Positions 63,727 through 64,000 of a DNA stretch of 64,000 bases are shown here, in pieces (positions within the stretch are counted from its first letter, which is position 1; each line of letters opens with the position of its first letter). Source of the stretch: Bacteroidales bacterium (GTDB lineage: Bacteria; Bacteroidota; Bacteroidia; Bacteroidales; UBA932). Under the pieces are notes generated by a model. It was not told the DNA's origin. It saw only the letters and a list, made by a program, of their open reading frames with translations, and ran no database searches. The DNA lies in NCBI GenBank assembly GCA_017427885.1, contig JAFRRW010000011.1, forward strand, positions 434,001 through 498,000, written 5' to 3'. The position numbers and the translations under genes were made by a program.

Positions 63727-64000
63727 TTATTTTTTGGAAACGGCAGCTTTTTCAGCCTTGTTCTTCTCAGCCTTCATCGTGGCGTCGTACATGACGGGAG
63801 TACCGATCATGATGGAAGCGTAGGTTCCGATGACCACACCAAGGCAGAGGGCGACGGACAGACCGCGGATGCTCTCTCCTCCGAAGATAGCGATGGTGAG
63901 CATCGTCACCAGGGTGGTGAGGGAGGTGTTGACCGTACGGGTGAGGGTCGCGTTGAGGGCCGTGTTGACGTTGGTCTTGAACTCGGCCTTCGGGTGCAGG
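63727..64000 (-). CDS. secDF: C-terminal end of SecDF (SecF part), 5' cut by window edge
   Basis: The frame is open from base 64000 to the stop at 63727. It encodes NATLTRTVNTSLTTLVTM, then IFGGESIRGLSVALCLGVVI and GTYASIMIGTPVMYD, the last two membrane helices of SecF or of a SecD-SecF fusion, and a Lys/Ala-rich tail. SecDF helps protein export using the proton motive force. Fusion versus separate SecF cannot be told from this piece. Terminator follows. Confidence 0.9.
   Translation of the reverse strand, partial: LHPKAEFKTNVNTALNATLTRTVNTSLTTLVTMLTIAIFGGESIRGLSVALCLGVVIGTYASIMIGTPVMYDATMKAEKNKAEKAAVSKK

Overview
The window reads as a chromosomal segment of a Bacteroidota bacterium, most likely a G+C-rich member of Bacteroidales. 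The evidence is the set of TAnnTTTG-type -7 promoter boxes, the coaX/outer-membrane protein/TPR/lptC/ppiD cluster, the two-subunit-style frdA-frdB genes, a glycyl-tRNA synthetase of the single-chain class II type, GH97/GH3/GH2/GH16/GH32 enzymes without bacterial sugar PTS genes, and an orphan Rhs tip. Genus cannot be fixed from the sequence alone. No rRNA, tRNA, CRISPR array or insertion-sequence transposase was seen.

Layout. 1-4.3 kb: a leftward operon of a glycosyltransferase, a Tat-type metallo-beta-lactamase-fold protein and a truncated YfhO membrane protein. 4.4-9.1 kb: mutS and a GH97 glycosidase. 9.1-13.1 kb: an AT-rich accessory island with an Rhs core fragment, a variable toxin-like tip, exported immunity candidates and two detached toxin tails. 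13.1-18 kb: leftward transporter, folA, thyA, galM and a thioredoxin-like lipoprotein. 18-26 kb: a large metallopeptidase-like surface protein, then a leftward galK/yeiH/small membrane protein/CpXC set and ychF. 26-32 kb: secreted nuclease/phosphatase-family protein, GH16, GH3 and convergent GH2, a small plant or beta-glucan polysaccharide cluster without SusC/SusD. 32-41.7 kb: envelope biogenesis (ppiD, lptC, TPR, OMP, coaX) and mfd, all leftward. 41.9-55.2 kb: mostly rightward housekeeping genes (ruvB, frdAB, ybeY-mnmG, sufS-sufE-sufT-folK, glyS) with hflX, tonB and ruvA leftward. 55.2-64 kb: a GH32 plus membrane-anchored regulator, a structured RNA candidate, a degenerate ThiL-like protein, a secreted EEP enzyme, dnaE and the end of secDF.

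Two results stand out. First, the divergent mfd/ruvB gap (41,707-41,936) has five DnaA-box-like 9-mers arranged three and two around a very AT-rich core, and 8-10 kb to the right there are two perfect and one near-perfect parS-type palindromes (TGTTCCACGTGGAACA) at mnmG, the mnmG/ruvA gap and sufS. Together with the change of gene direction at this point, this makes a chromosome replication origin likely.

Second, three intergenic elements (15,797; 45,786; 59,852) share a 62-76 bp structured core but are enclosed by inverted arms that are 24 nt in every copy while their outer part differs completely in sequence from copy to copy. One core base pair covaries (T-A versus A-T) between copies, so the folded form seems to be selected. 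This combination of constant core, constant arm length and variable self-complementary arms is not explained by an ordinary terminator, MITE or CRISPR, and is the best candidate here for something undescribed.
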